In this document: positions 35,237 to 44,373 of the stretch, piece after piece
Position numbering within the stretch: the first letter of the stretch is position 1
How the letters are laid out: every line of letters starts with the position of its first letter
Assembly (NCBI RefSeq): GCF_016925635.1
Contig: NZ_CP070490.1
Coordinates: forward strand, 3,416,001-3,480,000
Reading direction: 5' to 3'
Source of the DNA: Lysinibacillus fusiformis
Lineage (GTDB): Bacteria; Bacillota; Bacilli; Bacillales_A; Planococcaceae
DNA: 64,000 nt
Made by a program: the position numbers and the translations under genes
Notes under the pieces: model-generated
What the model was told of the DNA's origin: nothing
Database searches by the model: none
The model's input: only the letters and a program-made list of their open reading frames with translations

Positions 35237-36345
35237 AACATAAACAGCTATGCATCATTTCTTTTTTGATTTTAGTTTTACTGGCAGGTTGTTCTAAAAA
35301 AGAAATAAAAGTTCCTCTAGAGGATGTTGGGATGGTAGATTCGATGGCCTTTGATTATATCGATGAAAACCAGATGAGGCTCACAGTAGCAATTCCTCAA
35401 TATTCTCCAGACGCAGAAAAAGACACACAAACGTTTTCTATTACAACAGATTTAGTGTCAAGCGGCATCGTGGAAATCGAAAAGCAATCCGATAAGAAAA
35501 TAGTCTTCAATCAATTGCGAGTGGTCTTAGTCAACGAAGATTTTGCACGGAAAGGGAATGTTCGAAAAATCATTCAGCACTTATATCGTAATGCAGAAGT
35601 GGGTAATAAAGTATTGATAGCCGTGGTGAAGGATAATGCGGAAGCGATTTTAAAAGGGGATTATCCTGATAAGCCAAGTATTAATTTCTATTTGAATAAT
35701 CTATTAGAGCCTAGTATTAATACTGCTTTTAATCCAAATACTAATATTCATGATTTTATGTATTCGATTACCAATCCAGTAATTGATACAGTATTACCTT
35801 ATGTTGAAAAACGAGGGGAAAAATTAGAGATAAAAGGCGTTGCCATATTTAAAGGGAATCATATGCATGAATTAATTAAACCTGAGGAAGCACTTGTTAT
35901 CCAAGCATTAAGTGGACGGAAGAACCTTGCGCCTCTGCATCTGGATTTAAACGCGGGACACGGAGAAGAAAAGGTAATGATCGATTTAATCGAGAGCAGT
36001 GTGAAAAAAGAGAGTAATAAAAATATGGAATCACCCAAATTAACGATTTTCTTAAAAATTAAGGGTACATTAAGCGAATATAAGGGAGAAAGAGAGTATC
36101 AATTATTCACGGTTGAAAGTATTAGTGATTTAGAAAAAGATGTGAATAAACAGCTTGAACAGGATATTGGTGGTTTTTTAGAGCGATTAAATAAAACAGA
36201 GGTAGACCCCGCTGGCTTAAGTGAAGAATTCAGAATGTACCATCATGGAAAATGGACGACGAAAAAAACAAGAGAACTCATTGGAAAATTAGACGTAAAC
36301 GTCCGTGTAGAAACGTCCATTATTAGTACAGGTACATTAAAATAA
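35233..36345 (+). CDS. Ger(x)C-family spore germination lipoprotein (C subunit)
   Basis: This is the lipoprotein subunit of the germinant receptor, 370 residues. A signal peptide ends in the lipobox LLAGC, with the lipidated Cys near residue 21. GMVDSMAFDY and the C-terminal Ger(x)C domain follow, with KGVAIFKGNHM in the middle. ATG 35233 overlaps the gerB stop (ATGA); the frame is open farther upstream, but that part lies within gerB. The three subunits together should make one complete receptor. Confidence 0.92.
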   Translation: MKHKQLCIISFLILVLLAGCSKKEIKVPLEDVGMVDSMAFDYIDENQMRLTVAIPQYSPDAEKDTQTFSITTDLVSSGIVEIEKQSDKKIVFNQLRVVLVNEDFARKGNVRKIIQHLYRNAEVGNKVLIAVVKDNAEAILKGDYPDKPSINFYLNNLLEPSINTAFNPNTNIHDFMYSITNPVIDTVLPYVEKRGEKLEIKGVAIFKGNHMHELIKPEEALVIQALSGRKNLAPLHLDLNAGHGEEKVMIDLIESSVKKESNKNMESPKLTIFLKIKGTLSEYKGEREYQLFTVESISDLEKDVNKQLEQDIGGFLERLNKTEVDPAGLSEEFRMYHHGKWTTKKTRELIGKLDVNVRVETSIISTGTLK

Positions 36346-36349
36346 TAGC

Positions 36350-36384
36350 ACAGGCCAACTCGTCAAGAATTGGCCTGTTTTGTT
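36350..36384. terminator. terminator between convergent ger operon and pgeF-like gene
   Basis: ACAGGCCAA pairs with TTGGCCTGT, followed by TTTTGTT. It serves the ger operon and abuts the convergent gene. Confidence 0.85.
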
Positions 36385-37147
36385 AATGTGCTTTTCGCAT
36401 AATAAAGCTTAAATGTCTCCCTGCTTGTTTGTCTTGACGGTAAGAAAAGCCATCTGGGCTAAGGAATGTACAGGTTTCATCAATTTGAATTTGTTCAGGA
36501 GGAATACTCGCAAGCTCACATTGTTTTTTGACCGTTTGTTGATTATCAATATGATATTTTTTCGTTTCTGCATTGTAATACATAAATTCTTCGGCATAGC
36601 CGAGGCTGTGAAACTTTTCATAAACATCCGCATCTACCTCAAATTTTTGCTGACTCAGCGCCATACCAATTTGAACATGAAAATCCTCTGGTCGACATTG
36701 TTCTTCCTTCATCAGATGCTGAAACAGTTTGGGTGTTATTTCTTTGACGGTTCCTTGCCATCCTGAATGAATAACACCGACGAGTCCATTCACAGCATTA
36801 TAAAAAATAACTGGAACGCAATCTGCCGTAAAGCTACATAATAGTAAGTTAGGCTCTACTGTATAAAGCGCATCGGTATTCTTCACCGCTGTATCCATTT
36901 GCGCTGCCCCACGTCCTTGATCGGCTAATGTGACTTTATGGAAGTTTGCACTGTGTGTTTGCTCTGTACAAATAAAATTTTGTAAGTCACAGTTCAAAGT
37001 CGCGGCTAAATGCTGACGATTGTCAATTATAGCTTGAACATCTTGGCAACTATGCAAAGCCATATTATTGTGCTCTACTTCCATCTCATCTTTTAAGGTA
37101 GTCCCAGCAATCAATTGCTCATTATCTACATACATTTTTATTTTCAT
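36383..37147 (-). CDS. PgeF/YlmD-like peptidoglycan editing factor (polyphenol oxidase family)
   Basis: This 254-residue protein belongs to the YfiH/YlmD family. Members include PgeF, which prevents misincorporation of L-Ser in peptidoglycan, and purine nucleoside-cleaving enzymes. The metal-site residues are in TEQTHSANF (His), TADCVPVIF (Cys) and GVIHSGWQGT (His). GAGGTGATTAA precedes the ATG. It stands alone, unlike B. subtilis ylmD in the division cluster, so this may be a second paralogue. Confidence 0.85.
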   Translation of the reverse strand: MKIKMYVDNEQLIAGTTLKDEMEVEHNNMALHSCQDVQAIIDNRQHLAATLNCDLQNFICTEQTHSANFHKVTLADQGRGAAQMDTAVKNTDALYTVEPNLLLCSFTADCVPVIFYNAVNGLVGVIHSGWQGTVKEITPKLFQHLMKEEQCRPEDFHVQIGMALSQQKFEVDADVYEKFHSLGYAEEFMYYNAETKKYHIDNQQTVKKQCELASIPPEQIQIDETCTFLSPDGFSYRQDKQAGRHLSFIMRKAH

Positions 37148-37295
37148 TTAATCACCTCGTTTTACTATATAGGATTGCTTATGGAATGTATAGGTTGCCG
37201 TAGCTACTCTTTTACCCGTCTATCAAACTTTTAGACATATCGAATCGATTTCCTCACATATAGTAGAAGGAATGCTAGAGAGGGGGAGAGAGTGA

Positions 37296-37925
37296 ATGTT
37301 GAGTGAACAAGACATATTATTAATTTGCCAAGTAGGCATGGGACTTTTTTGGATATTTACATATATACTTATTATTTATAAAGGATGGCAAGATAAAACA
37401 TATGGTATGCCTATGGCAGCTATTTGTGCCAATATTTCATGGGAATTTATTTTTGCCTTTTTCTACCCACAAAATGACCTCCAACGCTATATTACGCTGA
37501 TTTGGTTCGTATTGGATGTCTTTATTTTAATGCAATTTTTACGCTATGCTCCAAATGAATATCGAAAGCTGCTATCAAAAAAGCTATTGTATTTCTCCTT
37601 TTTGATCTCGTTAATTTTCAGCATGCTGATCATTTTAGGCATAGTCTATGAGTTTCAAGATTTCGAAGGAAAGTACGTAGCATTCTTCCAAAATCTTATG
37701 ATGTCAGGGTTATTTATTGCTTTATTATTGAAAAGAGGGAATTTAGCTGGCCAATCAATGGGGATTGCAGTGTGTAAGATGGTGGGTACATTATTTGCTG
37801 CAGTTGGCTTTTATCTCTACTTCCGCACGCCATTGATTACCATTATTTCTGTAGCAACACTCTTTTATGATTGGCTCTATATTCTTTTAATTTATCGATT
37901 GCAGCGTAAGCAATTAGCAAAATAG
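37296..37925 (+). CDS. seven-helix membrane protein, possible Pyr4/PaxB-type terpene cyclase homologue
   Basis: This 209-residue protein is almost entirely hydrophobic, with about seven helices. AICANISWEFIFAFFYP places Glu50 in an N-x-x-W-E motif in helix 2, and LFYDWLYILLIYRLQ places an Asp in the last helix. In the fungal and actinobacterial Pyr4/PaxB/DmtA1 family of membrane terpene cyclases, a Glu in a WE motif and a late Asp are the catalytic acids. Size and motif positions match. I see no prenyltransferase nearby, so function is unproven; it may be an uncharacterised homologue with another role. GGGGGAGAG precedes the ATG. Confidence 0.55.
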   Translation: MLSEQDILLICQVGMGLFWIFTYILIIYKGWQDKTYGMPMAAICANISWEFIFAFFYPQNDLQRYITLIWFVLDVFILMQFLRYAPNEYRKLLSKKLLYFSFLISLIFSMLIILGIVYEFQDFEGKYVAFFQNLMMSGLFIALLLKRGNLAGQSMGIAVCKMVGTLFAAVGFYLYFRTPLITIISVATLFYDWLYILLIYRLQRKQLAK

Positions 37926-38156
37926 GATATATTGTGCAAATTTTGAACACCAAATCTATTAGTAATGTATGCCAATTACAAATAGATTGCAACTTGATGA
38001 CAAGCCGAATGACAAAGAATAGCGTGATAAAGGGCTTCGACCATTCATATTGCGTGCTTGTCATACAAATGTAAAAATCCTTCCAAATATTTTGTGATGA
38101 TTATGGCTCTGAAACTATTTACGATAATGGTAGAGCAAATAGGAAGGATGATTAAC

Positions 38157-38765
38157 ATGTTTAAAAAAATAAAAAAAGCAGCACTCGCTTCAGTAATAGC
38201 AACTTCATTATTAGTACCCGTTGCGGCAATGGCAGCCGAATCCTATACAGTGGCATCTGGAGACACACTATGGAAAATAGCATTAAAAACAGAAACGGGT
38301 GTACAAGAATTAATTGATGCCAACCCACAACTTGCCAATCCAAATCAAATTTCCCCAGGACAAAAAATTAACATCCCTGTAAAAGAACAGGCAACAGTTG
38401 AACAAGAGGTTGTTAAACTTGTCAATGAAGAACGAGCAAAAGCAGGCCTTTCAGCATTACAAGAAGATTGGGAGCTAGCTAGAGTAGCTAAATATAAGTC
38501 GCAAGATATGCACGATAAAAATTACTTTGACCACACAAGTCCAACGTATGGTACACCTTTTACAATGATGAAAAACTTCGGTATTACGTATAAATCTGCT
38601 GGTGAAAATATTGCGAAAGGTCAACGCTCCGCACAGGAAGTTGTAACGGCCTGGATGAACAGTGAAGGACACCGCGCCAACATCCTCAATAAAAGCTATA
38701 CACATATTGGTGTAGGGTATGTACAGGACGGTAACTACTGGACACAAATGTTTATTCAAAAATAA
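38157..38765 (+). CDS. secreted LysM-CAP (SCP/PR1) domain protein
   Basis: This 202-residue secreted protein has a signal peptide (residues 1-26, ending in AAMAA), one LysM domain (SYTVASGDTLWKIALKT to INIPV, about 27-75) that should bind peptidoglycan, and a CAP domain (about 82-202) with HTSPTYGTPF, AGENIAKGQRSAQEVVTAWMNS and GHRANIL. It resembles the YkwD/SafA-type spore or cell-wall proteins of Bacillus. ATG 38157 follows AGGAAGG; the longer frame upstream has no signal peptide at its end and is rejected. It is monocistronic. Confidence 0.92.
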   Translation: MFKKIKKAALASVIATSLLVPVAAMAAESYTVASGDTLWKIALKTETGVQELIDANPQLANPNQISPGQKINIPVKEQATVEQEVVKLVNEERAKAGLSALQEDWELARVAKYKSQDMHDKNYFDHTSPTYGTPFTMMKNFGITYKSAGENIAKGQRSAQEVVTAWMNSEGHRANILNKSYTHIGVGYVQDGNYWTQMFIQK

Positions 38766-38816
38766 AGAATCACATTATTTTGTACTGAAGCTTTCTTACA
38801 AGAGTTGAAAATGATA

Positions 38817-38862
38817 GAGCATCTACTGGCTAATTAGATAGCTAGTTGATGCTCTTTTTTAA
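38817..38862 (+). terminator. Rho-independent terminator of LysM-CAP gene
   Basis: GAGCATC pairs with GATGCTC, with an inner CTGGCTA/TAGCTAG stem, then seven T's. Confidence 0.88.
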
Positions 38863-38872
38863 GTAAACGCTG

Positions 38873-39061
38873 CGGGTATTGGGTGTAGCTTCGCGGGTAT
38901 CGAGTGTAGCTTCGCGGGTATCGGTTGTAGCTTCGCGGGTATTGGTTGTAGCTTCGCGGGTATCGGGTGTAGCTTCGCGGGTATCGGTTGTAGCTTCGCG
39001 GGTATCGGTTGTAGCTTCGCGGGTATTTGCAGCAGCTTCGTGAGTATCCCCCTTGCTTTAA
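38873..39061. repeat. 21-bp tandem repeat array, eight full copies plus one degenerate
   Basis: Units begin with GCGGGTAT and end with GTAGCTTC, and start at 38873, 38894, 38915, 38936, 38957, 38978, 38999 and 39020, followed by a degenerate copy at 39041. Variation is mostly at the CGG/TGG/CGA triplet and at G/T in GGT/GGG. It fills most of the 428-base gap between the LysM-CAP and TPM genes. There is no ribosome site or start, so coding is unlikely although the frame stays open. Confidence 0.95.
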
Positions 39062-39193
39062 GATGACATCTGCCTGCTGGCTATCACCATTGCGAATTGC
39101 TATCTACTAGTAGTCAATAAGTTTCTCCTAGTGTATTTTAGAAATATGACGTAGCTATACATAGAAAATGAGCATCATAGGAGGGAGTGATCA

Positions 39194-39922
39194 ATGATGA
39201 ATAAAAAGGTTATTTTTATGTTCTTGATTTGCATGACGATGTTCTTGTTTAGTCAAAAAGGTACTTATGCAACAACTGTTCCAGCTCCTGTCGGTGATAT
39301 ATATGTGCAAGATTTTATGGAATTACTCACAAAAGAGGAGAAAGCGCAATTAATACAGATGGCTAAGGAATTGGAGGAGGAAACATCTGCAAAAATTGTT
39401 CTATTAACGATACAAACAACAGGTGAGCAAACCATTGCAGAATTTGCGAAAGAGGCTTTCCGACAATATGGTGTAGGGGGCGAAGGTGTTTTATTCGTAT
39501 TAGCAATGGAGGATCGAAAGACACGTATTGAAGTTGGTGATGATTTAGCAGGTATTATTTACGATGAACTAGCAGGGCAGATTCTTGATGACTACACTAT
39601 TCCAGCGTTACAAGAAGAAGAGCCTAATCAAGCTATATTCAATACGTTTGAGGTATTAATTCAAACTGTGAAAGAAGGGCATCTATCACAGTCAAAAAAT
39701 TGGAATTTTGCAGAATGGGGCTTGACTGACTGGCTGGCATTTTTACTGTTTGCTGCTATTGGACTTACTACAGCACTCTTCCTTTTACTTTTTATTATGG
39801 GATTGTTTATGAAGGGTGATCAATCAAAAGGTGCTAAATCTCGTTCTGAGGATTCTACAAGCTATTGGCATAATAATGACAATGATTCTGGAGGTGGCGG
39901 CGGGGCTGATAGAGGATGGTAG
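39194..39922 (+). CDS. TPM-domain (YgcG-like) membrane protein
   Basis: This 242-residue protein has a signal peptide (about 1-27), an extracellular TPM domain (DIYVQDFMELLTKEEKAQL to about residue 155), one membrane helix (about 175-205) and a low-complexity cytoplasmic tail ending in DSGGGGGADRGW. TPM proteins are proposed phosphatases or factors in protein complex repair; activity here is unproven. The glycine-rich end is common in the YgcG subgroup. ATG 39194 and 39197 are adjacent; GGAGGGAG lies upstream. Confidence 0.88.
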   Translation: MMNKKVIFMFLICMTMFLFSQKGTYATTVPAPVGDIYVQDFMELLTKEEKAQLIQMAKELEEETSAKIVLLTIQTTGEQTIAEFAKEAFRQYGVGGEGVLFVLAMEDRKTRIEVGDDLAGIIYDELAGQILDDYTIPALQEEEPNQAIFNTFEVLIQTVKEGHLSQSKNWNFAEWGLTDWLAFLLFAAIGLTTALFLLLFIMGLFMKGDQSKGAKSRSEDSTSYWHNNDNDSGGGGGADRGW

Positions 39923-40093
39923 CGTTAGTTGCCTCACCATCTTTAAGAAATAAACAAGCTACCATGTCTTGCAATTGACACCATAGCGTGTTTTTGCTGC
40001 CTTAACAAATAAAAATAACCAAAAAACAACACACTATGAGCAATAGACGAATAAGATGTCTCTGTAGTATGAAGATAGAGGTGGTGTTTATGG

Positions 40094-41074
40094 TTGAAAA
40101 AGAAGTGGTTAGCTACAAGCGGCATAATCTGGATGCTAGGTCTAGTAGGGTGTGATAAAGAAGCGGTCAATGATAGCAAGCTAGAACAAGAAATTCAACA
40201 ACGCGAAGAAGTACAGCAACCTGTTACATATGAACAAGAGCAATTGATTGAGCCTATTGTAAAGGTTGTTGATCCAACTACGAATAAGGTAATTACAACA
40301 ATATCTCCAAAGGAATTTGGCTTCGATACAGACCCACAAGCCTATCAAAAGCACATAGAACAATTAGCAAGGGAATGGGCGAGAGGAACAGATACTTCAG
40401 ATGGCTTTGATCAGCGTATGCTACTTGATCGACTGGATGAAAATGGGCAAGTCATCAAGGGGAAGCCGCAAATCATTTTAAAGGAAAGTGAACTAGTGGA
40501 GCGAATTATAAAAACTTCAGCGACTGGTGGTCAGGTAGAAATACCACTCTATATAACAGAAAGTGGCTATTATTTTGAGGATCTTCCTTTATTAGAGGAA
40601 GTAGTTGTTGCATCCTATACGACGTATTTCAATCGTGCTGATTTAGGAAGAAATAAAAATATAGAGCTTTCTGCAAGAGCCATTAATAATGTGATCGTAG
40701 GCAGTGGCGATTATTTTTCTTTTAATACAATTGTGGGACCGAGAGACGAAGCAAATGGCTATCAGCCTGCACCTGAAATTATTAATAAGAAGGTAGTCAT
40801 GGGTATTGGCGGTGGAATCTGTCAAACATCTTCAACTCTCTTTAACGCAGTAGATCAAATTCCAATCAAATATGTTGAGCGCCATCATCATTCCTTAGAT
40901 GTAGGGTATGTTCCAAAAGGTAGAGATGCTACGGTTTCTTATGATACGTTAGATTTTAGGTTTCAAAACGCAAATGACGTACCATTTTTAATTAAGGCAA
41001 GCTATGGAGAGAATTCTCTAACAATTGAAATTCGAACGGCAGAAAAATATGTAGAATTATTGAAGAACTCATAA
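40094..41074 (+). CDS. VanW-family lipoprotein
   Basis: This 326-residue secreted protein has a signal peptide with lipobox GLVGC (Cys at about residue 20) and a VanW domain with GDYFSFNTIVGPRDEANGY, GGGICQTSSTLFNAV and ERHHHSLDVGYVPKGRDATV. VanW proteins are linked to the cell wall but have no proven reaction. The start is TTG 40094 with GAGGTGGTG upstream. The ATG at 40090 is in another frame and runs to a stop after 21 codons. Confidence 0.9.
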   Translation: MKKKWLATSGIIWMLGLVGCDKEAVNDSKLEQEIQQREEVQQPVTYEQEQLIEPIVKVVDPTTNKVITTISPKEFGFDTDPQAYQKHIEQLAREWARGTDTSDGFDQRMLLDRLDENGQVIKGKPQIILKESELVERIIKTSATGGQVEIPLYITESGYYFEDLPLLEEVVVASYTTYFNRADLGRNKNIELSARAINNVIVGSGDYFSFNTIVGPRDEANGYQPAPEIINKKVVMGIGGGICQTSSTLFNAVDQIPIKYVERHHHSLDVGYVPKGRDATVSYDTLDFRFQNANDVPFLIKASYGENSLTIEIRTAEKYVELLKNS

Positions 41075-41083
41075 TGTCGTGAT

Positions 41084-41114
41084 AAGACACCACTAGACGT
41101 TGGTGTCTTTTTTG
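41084..41114 (+). terminator. Rho-independent terminator of vanW-like gene
   Basis: AAGACACCA pairs with TTGGTGTCTT and continues into T's, nine bases after the stop. Confidence 0.92.
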
Positions 41115-41173
41115 GGATGGCATGATATAGTTAAATTGATACAGATTAGAAAACTTTTAGGGGAGGAAAAACA

Positions 41174-41998
41174 ATGCATCCTAAACTACAAGCAGCTATC
41201 GATTCGATTGATTTATACCAAGTAACTTACCCAGAGGATGCTTGTGTCATCGTGGCAGATACGGAAAGAGTGCTTGCCTACAAACCGGGGAAAAAGGTTG
41301 ACTTAAAAGTTAGGGTTGGTGATCCAGTACATAAATATCGTGGAACAGCAACAGAAATAGCGTTAAGCTCGGGAAGATTTATAAAAGAAGAACGTAGCGC
41401 TGAAGGATTTGGTATGGCCTATATCGCCTCTGCCCAGCCTATTTTTGAAGGAGGACGTGTTATTGGCGTATTAAGTGCCATTATTTCGAATGAAAAAATG
41501 GATAGTATGCGCCTATTGGCAACTGAGCTTTCAAGTGCTGTTGAAGAAATGACGGCCACAAATGAAGGATTAGCCACTGCCAGTAAGGATGTATCCAATC
41601 GATTGGAAGAGCTATCTAATTTCTCAGAATCGATGACAGGCGATATTCAACAAATTAATGTGATTGTCCATTTAGTAAAAGATTTAGCTATGAAATCGAG
41701 AATTCTTGGTCTAAATGCATCGATAGAAGCGGCACGTTCAGGTGAACATGGGCGTGGCTTTGCTGTGGTCGCTTCTGAAATACAAAAAATGTCCCAGAGT
41801 AGTACTGAAAGTGCCGATAGCATAACTGTGCAACTAGAAAACATTAAACAATCCATCGATCAAGTCAATGCATCAGCCAATCAGATTGCTGCGTTTACAC
41901 AGCAATTTGCTGCGAGTATGTACGAATTAACAGATGCCTATAAAGGGGTTAATAGTACAGCAGAAAAGCTCATGCAGATTAGTGACATCAAAGGATAA
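41174..41998 (+). CDS. soluble methyl-accepting chemotaxis-type protein (YfmS-like)
   Basis: This 274-residue chemoreceptor has no membrane helix. Residues 1-115 form a small sensing domain (ACVIVADTERVLAYKPG, IASAQPIFEGGRVIGVLS) and residues ~120-270 a short MCP signalling coiled coil with the hairpin tip SRILGLNASIEAARSGEHG. It resembles B. subtilis YfmS, which modulates the CheA kinase or flagellar motor from the cytoplasm. GGGGAGG precedes the ATG. The ligand is unknown. Confidence 0.9.
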   Translation: MHPKLQAAIDSIDLYQVTYPEDACVIVADTERVLAYKPGKKVDLKVRVGDPVHKYRGTATEIALSSGRFIKEERSAEGFGMAYIASAQPIFEGGRVIGVLSAIISNEKMDSMRLLATELSSAVEEMTATNEGLATASKDVSNRLEELSNFSESMTGDIQQINVIVHLVKDLAMKSRILGLNASIEAARSGEHGRGFAVVASEIQKMSQSSTESADSITVQLENIKQSIDQVNASANQIAAFTQQFAASMYELTDAYKGVNSTAEKLMQISDIKG

Positions 41999-42007
41999 CC
42001 ATATAAA

Positions 42008-42041
42008 AAGGATAATAGACAAGTAATAGGCTATTATCCTT
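42008..42041. terminator. bidirectional terminator between MCP-like and HAD genes
   Basis: AAGGATAATAG pairs with CTATTATCCTT between convergent genes. Confidence 0.85.
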
Positions 42042-42049
42042 CTTCATGA

Positions 42050-42667
42050 TTAAATAATCTCTAAAATTTCCTGTGGTGTAGTGACACTGTATTCAGGTTC
42101 CTCGTTTTGTACGACCTCTTTGGCATCATAGCCCCATTCCACCCAAATAATGGGTACACCCGCTTTCTTACATGCAACAATATCCCTTTGCTCATCTCCA
42201 ATGTATATCACGTCAGATGACTCGACATTTGCTTCCTTTAAAAACTTTTTCATTACTTTGTCCTTACCAAAAATGCGGTTGGAGCAAAGAACATCAGCTA
42301 CACAATGAATACCGTTCATTTTAAGGAATTCTAAAATATTTTCCTTAGAATTAGAGGAAATAATCAGGATTTTATAGCCTCTTTTATCAATTTCTATCAA
42401 AACTTCTTTCATGCCCTCAAAAAGATGAACATCATTTAATGATTGACGATACAATTTATAAAATTGCGGTAAAATCATGGGCAATTTATACATCGGAAAG
42501 TCAAATAATTTACTGCGTTCTGAAATTGATAATTTTTTTAATGCATCAATTTCCTTCAATTCAATGCCTTTAAATTTATATTTTTGGGCTAATGTATTCC
42601 ATGCTGATGCAAACACAGCAGTTGAATCTGCCAGTGTCCCATCAAAATCAAAGATAATATGCTTCAT
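42050..42667 (-). CDS. HAD-superfamily phosphatase, phosphoglycolate-phosphatase-like
   Basis: This 205-residue HAD hydrolase shows motif I IIFDFDGTLADS (nucleophile Asp9), motif II IISSNS, motif III lysine in GKDKV and motif IV YIGDEQRDIVACKKAG. The alpha-helical C1 cap lies between residues 15 and 80. Substrate is unknown; members act on phosphoglycolate, nucleotides or sugar phosphates. AAGGAGAAAG precedes the ATG. It is monocistronic. Confidence 0.9.
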   Translation of the reverse strand: MKHIIFDFDGTLADSTAVFASAWNTLAQKYKFKGIELKEIDALKKLSISERSKLFDFPMYKLPMILPQFYKLYRQSLNDVHLFEGMKEVLIEIDKRGYKILIISSNSKENILEFLKMNGIHCVADVLCSNRIFGKDKVMKKFLKEANVESSDVIYIGDEQRDIVACKKAGVPIIWVEWGYDAKEVVQNEEPEYSVTTPQEILEII

Positions 42668-42837
42668 TGCAAACTTTCTCCTTTTTCATCTCGTTGTATT
42701 GACGTCTTATGCTAAAAAATGTTACATGGAATGGGCGATTTAATGCATCGTGAAACAGCAACCATTTTGAGCGTACGTAAACATCTTATGGTAAATATTA
42801 TCAGATAATGCGGCGATTGCAACGGAAATGCTACAAC

Positions 42838-42879
42838 AAAATGAGGTGTCTCCAAAGCCCATTGAGACACCTCATTTTT
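42838..42879. terminator. terminator of the MFS exporter gene
   Basis: AATGAGGTGTCTC pairs perfectly with GAGACACCTCATT over 13 bp, with A's and T's on the outside, ten bases after the minus-strand stop. Confidence 0.9.
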
Positions 42880-42888
42880 ATCAAGAAA

Positions 42889-44274
42889 TTATTGTGTTTT
42901 TTTCAAGAAAAACGAGAGAGCGACATTAATAATTGCCAAGACAAAGCTGATAGTAAAGACAAATGCTGAACCTGAAGCCGCTGCTTCTTGCGTATTAGTT
43001 GTCATGTCACTTAGGAGCTGCTGTTGTTTTGCTGAGAACAACGACACCATCACAGCAATACCAATTGCACCAGACACTTGTTGAGAGGTTTGTGTAATCG
43101 CAATACCATCTGGAAAGTATCGTCTTGGTAAGGCATTCAGCGTATTCGTTTGGACAGAGGCTAATACCATCCCAACGCCAAGCATCATGATGATATGTGT
43201 TATGACTAATACCCAAGTAGCTGTTTCGGTACCAGATAGAACATAAAGTCCATAGCCGACCACAACAAGTATCGTGCCGGGGGTAATGACTGCACGAGGT
43301 CCATATTTATCGAAGAACTTGCCGATTGTAGGTGCTAATAGACAGTTTAATAGACTACCAGGAAGCAATATTAAACCTGTCACAAAGGCCGATACGAAAA
43401 GGGCCATTTGCATATACATAGGGAGCACCACTAGCATAGACAGCATATTGAAGAAGGTAATCATATTCATGAGAAGACCTAACACGAACATGGGATACTG
43501 AAATGCTGTCAAATTTAACATTGGCTGTTCCATTTTCAATTGTCGCAATACGAATAAACATAAGGCGATAATACCGAGCAAAATGACGCTAAGAACGGTA
43601 ATGCTTGTCCAGCCTAAATCTCCGCCAGCACTGACACCATAGACAATGCCACCAAAGCCAATGGTAGATAAGATGATAGACCAGACATCAATAGCAAGCT
43701 GCTTTGTTTCATTCACATTGGGAATAAAGATAAAACCAAAAACGATGGAGAATAACAGGAAGGGGATGGTAACCCAGAATATCCAGTGCCAGGATAGCGT
43801 ATCTAAAATCATCCCTGCCAATGTAGGGCCGAAAGCGGGTCCTGCCAAAATGACGAGACCCATAACGCCCATAGCACCACCACGTTTATTGGCTGGGAAA
43901 ATCGTGAAAATCACATTTTGCGTTAATGGTAATATAATCGCTAGGCCAGCTGCTTGAATAATACGTGCTAAAAGTAAGGCAGCAAAGACCGGTGCGACAG
44001 CGGCAAGCATGGTACCGATTATCGAAAAGAGTAAAGACGCCATAAACATTTGGCGAGTAGTAAACTTTTGCATTAAAATGCCTGTCACAGGTACTAAAAT
44101 GCCTAATGTGAGAAAATAGCCTGTTGCCAGCCATTGGATGGTTGTAGCGTCCACATCGAAGAGCTGGCTTAGCTCTCCTAGTGCAATATTTAATGCGGTC
44201 TCACTAAACAGTCCTACAAAGCCGGCTACTAAGAGAGCCACCATGATCGGACCTGTTTTTATTTCCTTATTCAC
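42889..44274 (-). CDS. DHA2-family (EmrB/QacA/LmrB) multidrug MFS exporter
   Basis: This 461-residue drug:proton antiporter-2 protein has fourteen predicted helices. Motif A is weak, but motif C GPAFGPTLAGMILD and the DHA2 pattern in WLATGYFLTLGILVPVTG are present. The start is GTG 44274, with GAAGGAG eight bases upstream; the frame open to 44331 would cover that ribosome site. An inverted repeat of 13 bp lies in the leader, which may regulate expression. Substrates are probably lipophilic drugs, as for B. subtilis LmrB/YhcA, but are unproven. Confidence 0.9.
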   Translation of the reverse strand: MNKEIKTGPIMVALLVAGFVGLFSETALNIALGELSQLFDVDATTIQWLATGYFLTLGILVPVTGILMQKFTTRQMFMASLLFSIIGTMLAAVAPVFAALLLARIIQAAGLAIILPLTQNVIFTIFPANKRGGAMGVMGLVILAGPAFGPTLAGMILDTLSWHWIFWVTIPFLLFSIVFGFIFIPNVNETKQLAIDVWSIILSTIGFGGIVYGVSAGGDLGWTSITVLSVILLGIIALCLFVLRQLKMEQPMLNLTAFQYPMFVLGLLMNMITFFNMLSMLVVLPMYMQMALFVSAFVTGLILLPGSLLNCLLAPTIGKFFDKYGPRAVITPGTILVVVGYGLYVLSGTETATWVLVITHIIMMLGVGMVLASVQTNTLNALPRRYFPDGIAITQTSQQVSGAIGIAVMVSLFSAKQQQLLSDMTTNTQEAAASGSAFVFTISFVLAIINVALSFFLKKTQ

Positions 44275-44309
44275 TGTAAAAACTCCTTCAAAAAATGTTT
44301 GACTAGCAT

Positions 44310-44373
44310 AGAAGAATGAAATACAGAACATTCTGAAATTTATAGATGAATTTTAGTCTTATTTCATTCTTCT
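44310..44373 (-). promoter_or_regulatory. 13-bp inverted repeat in the leader of the MFS exporter
   Basis: AGAAGAATGAAAT (44310-44322) and its exact reverse complement (44361-44373) are separated by 38 bases, which themselves contain CAGAACATTCTG. The site lies 36-99 bases upstream of the GTG start. It could be a two-site operator or an attenuator stem. Confidence 0.5.

Noticed and set aside
38873-39061. CRISPR array
   Set aside because: Units are 21 bp, contiguous and without unique spacers, and no cas gene is present.
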